Shown: piece by piece, positions 5,533-5,907 of the stretch
Layout: every line of letters starts with the position of its first letter
Numbering within the stretch: the first letter of the stretch is position 1
Origin: Leptospiraceae bacterium UBA2033
GTDB lineage: Bacteria > Spirochaetota > Leptospiria > Leptospirales > Leptospiraceae
DNA length: 5,907 nt
NCBI GenBank assembly: GCA_002333425.1
Contig: DDBL01000140.1
Span: forward strand, 196-6,102
Reading direction: 5' to 3'
Translations under genes and position numbers: made by a program
The notes under the pieces: generated by a model
What the model saw: the letters and a program-made list of their open reading frames with translations, nothing else
What the model was told of the DNA's origin: nothing
The model's database searches: none

Positions 5533-5907
5533 TATTTCTTTTCTTTTTCTTGCAAAATTTCTAACTCTGAAATTGCTTCGAAATCTTTTGGTCTTCCGCT
5601 TGCGCGTTTTAATTGAATCAATCTTTTTAAATCCACACAGCAAATCTTACGATTATAGACATCTACAAGAATTGTGTCTGGTAATATATTTTCGTAATTA
5701 CCGCCTGGAACTTCTGCGAGTAAATCAATGTATCCAATATCAGTAGTAAGAGTAAAATTGAGTCCGCTTTCGATTGTCTTTTCATCAAATAGAAAAGGTA
5801 AACCTTCCGGTGCTCCTCTAAGATAAGGTTTATGATTTTTTAAAGCAGTCACCAGCTTTTTGATATTATCCTTCGATCTTTTATAAACAATAGAGTTGTT
5901 GCAAAAT
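5532..5907 (-). CDS. Nucleotidyltransferase-like protein, C-terminal part, cut by the window edge
   Basis: The frame is open from the right edge to the TAA at 5534-5532, with 124 codons visible. It reads YKRSKDNIKKLVTALKNH, then LRGAPEGLPFLFDEKTI, then LNFTLTTDIGYIDLLAEVPG, and ends with VDLKRLIQLKRASGRPKDF and an acidic helix. This pattern (YxR, LRGAPEGLPF, GLNFTLTTDxGxxDLL, LKRAxGRPKD) belongs, from memory, to a family annotated as nucleotidyltransferase-like proteins related to AbiEii/MNT-type enzymes. The GTG at 5852 lies inside this conserved stretch and is an internal valine, not the start. The N-terminus, with most of the expected catalytic motif, is outside the window. Just before YKR the residues are N-N-S-I-V, where relatives usually have a D-x-D pair, so catalysis may be lost. 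Context is a defence island upstream of the DUF3800 and hsdS genes, but the 158-bp gap holds a repeat, so co-transcription is uncertain. Confidence 0.68.
   Translation of the reverse strand, partial: FCNNSIVYKRSKDNIKKLVTALKNHKPYLRGAPEGLPFLFDEKTIESGLNFTLTTDIGYIDLLAEVPGGNYENILPDTILVDVYNRKICCVDLKRLIQLKRASGRPKDFEAISELEILQEKEKK

Noticed and set aside
5449..5643. A 64-codon minus-strand frame containing NHEEHED and FVLFVV
   Set aside because: These residues come from translating the palindromic element in two places, and the frame overlaps the conserved nucleotidyltransferase-like gene. It is not a real protein.
5532..5852. GTG at 5852 as the start of a 106-residue protein
   Set aside because: The frame is open to the window edge, and the residues upstream (YKRSKDNIKKLV) belong to the same conserved family pattern.

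Overview
The window is AT-rich and lysine-rich in its proteins, and every credible protein gene lies on the minus strand, so the story reads right to left. The palindromic element with CCACGAAGAGCACGAAG arms, the base composition and the style of the defence genes suggest a Leptospira-like spirochaete. That is an impression from the sequence, not a test. The region is a defence island: a type I restriction-modification specificity gene sits beside nuclease and ATPase genes, remnants and repeats.

Right edge (5907 to about 5374): the 3' part of a nucleotidyltransferase-like gene enters from outside the window. It is followed by a 72-bp element with perfect 19-bp inverted arms, then by a short remnant of an hsdS gene. 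The remnant copies exactly the first 48 bp around the start of the real hsdS.

Middle right (5373 to 4891): a DUF3800 gene (RNase H-like fold family) keeps its N- and C-terminal parts but has lost its middle. Just beyond its stop, on the opposite strand, is a compact unit that looks like a small RNA gene: a -35/-10 pair, three short hairpins with a possible pseudoknot, and a GCAA-loop hairpin followed by a T run. Structured RNAs of unknown function have been described near DUF3800 genes, so this is the best candidate for something new here.

Centre (4890 to 548): three tightly packed genes form one probable operon. They are hsdS (two target recognition domains plus an extra C-terminal domain), then after 3 nt an ABC/SMC-type ATPase, then with an ATGA overlap an HNH nuclease. 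The ATPase-HNH pair has the composition of a Septu (PtuA/PtuB) defence module. Here it follows a specificity subunit, and no hsdM or hsdR lies in the window. Presumably HsdS works with a methylase and motor subunit encoded outside, while the ATPase-HNH pair gives a second, nuclease-based layer.

Left edge (547 to 1): a 107-bp spacer carries three copies of a short motif in mixed orientation. The 5' part of a DUF1016 (YhcG-like, predicted PDDEXK nuclease) gene then runs off the left end.
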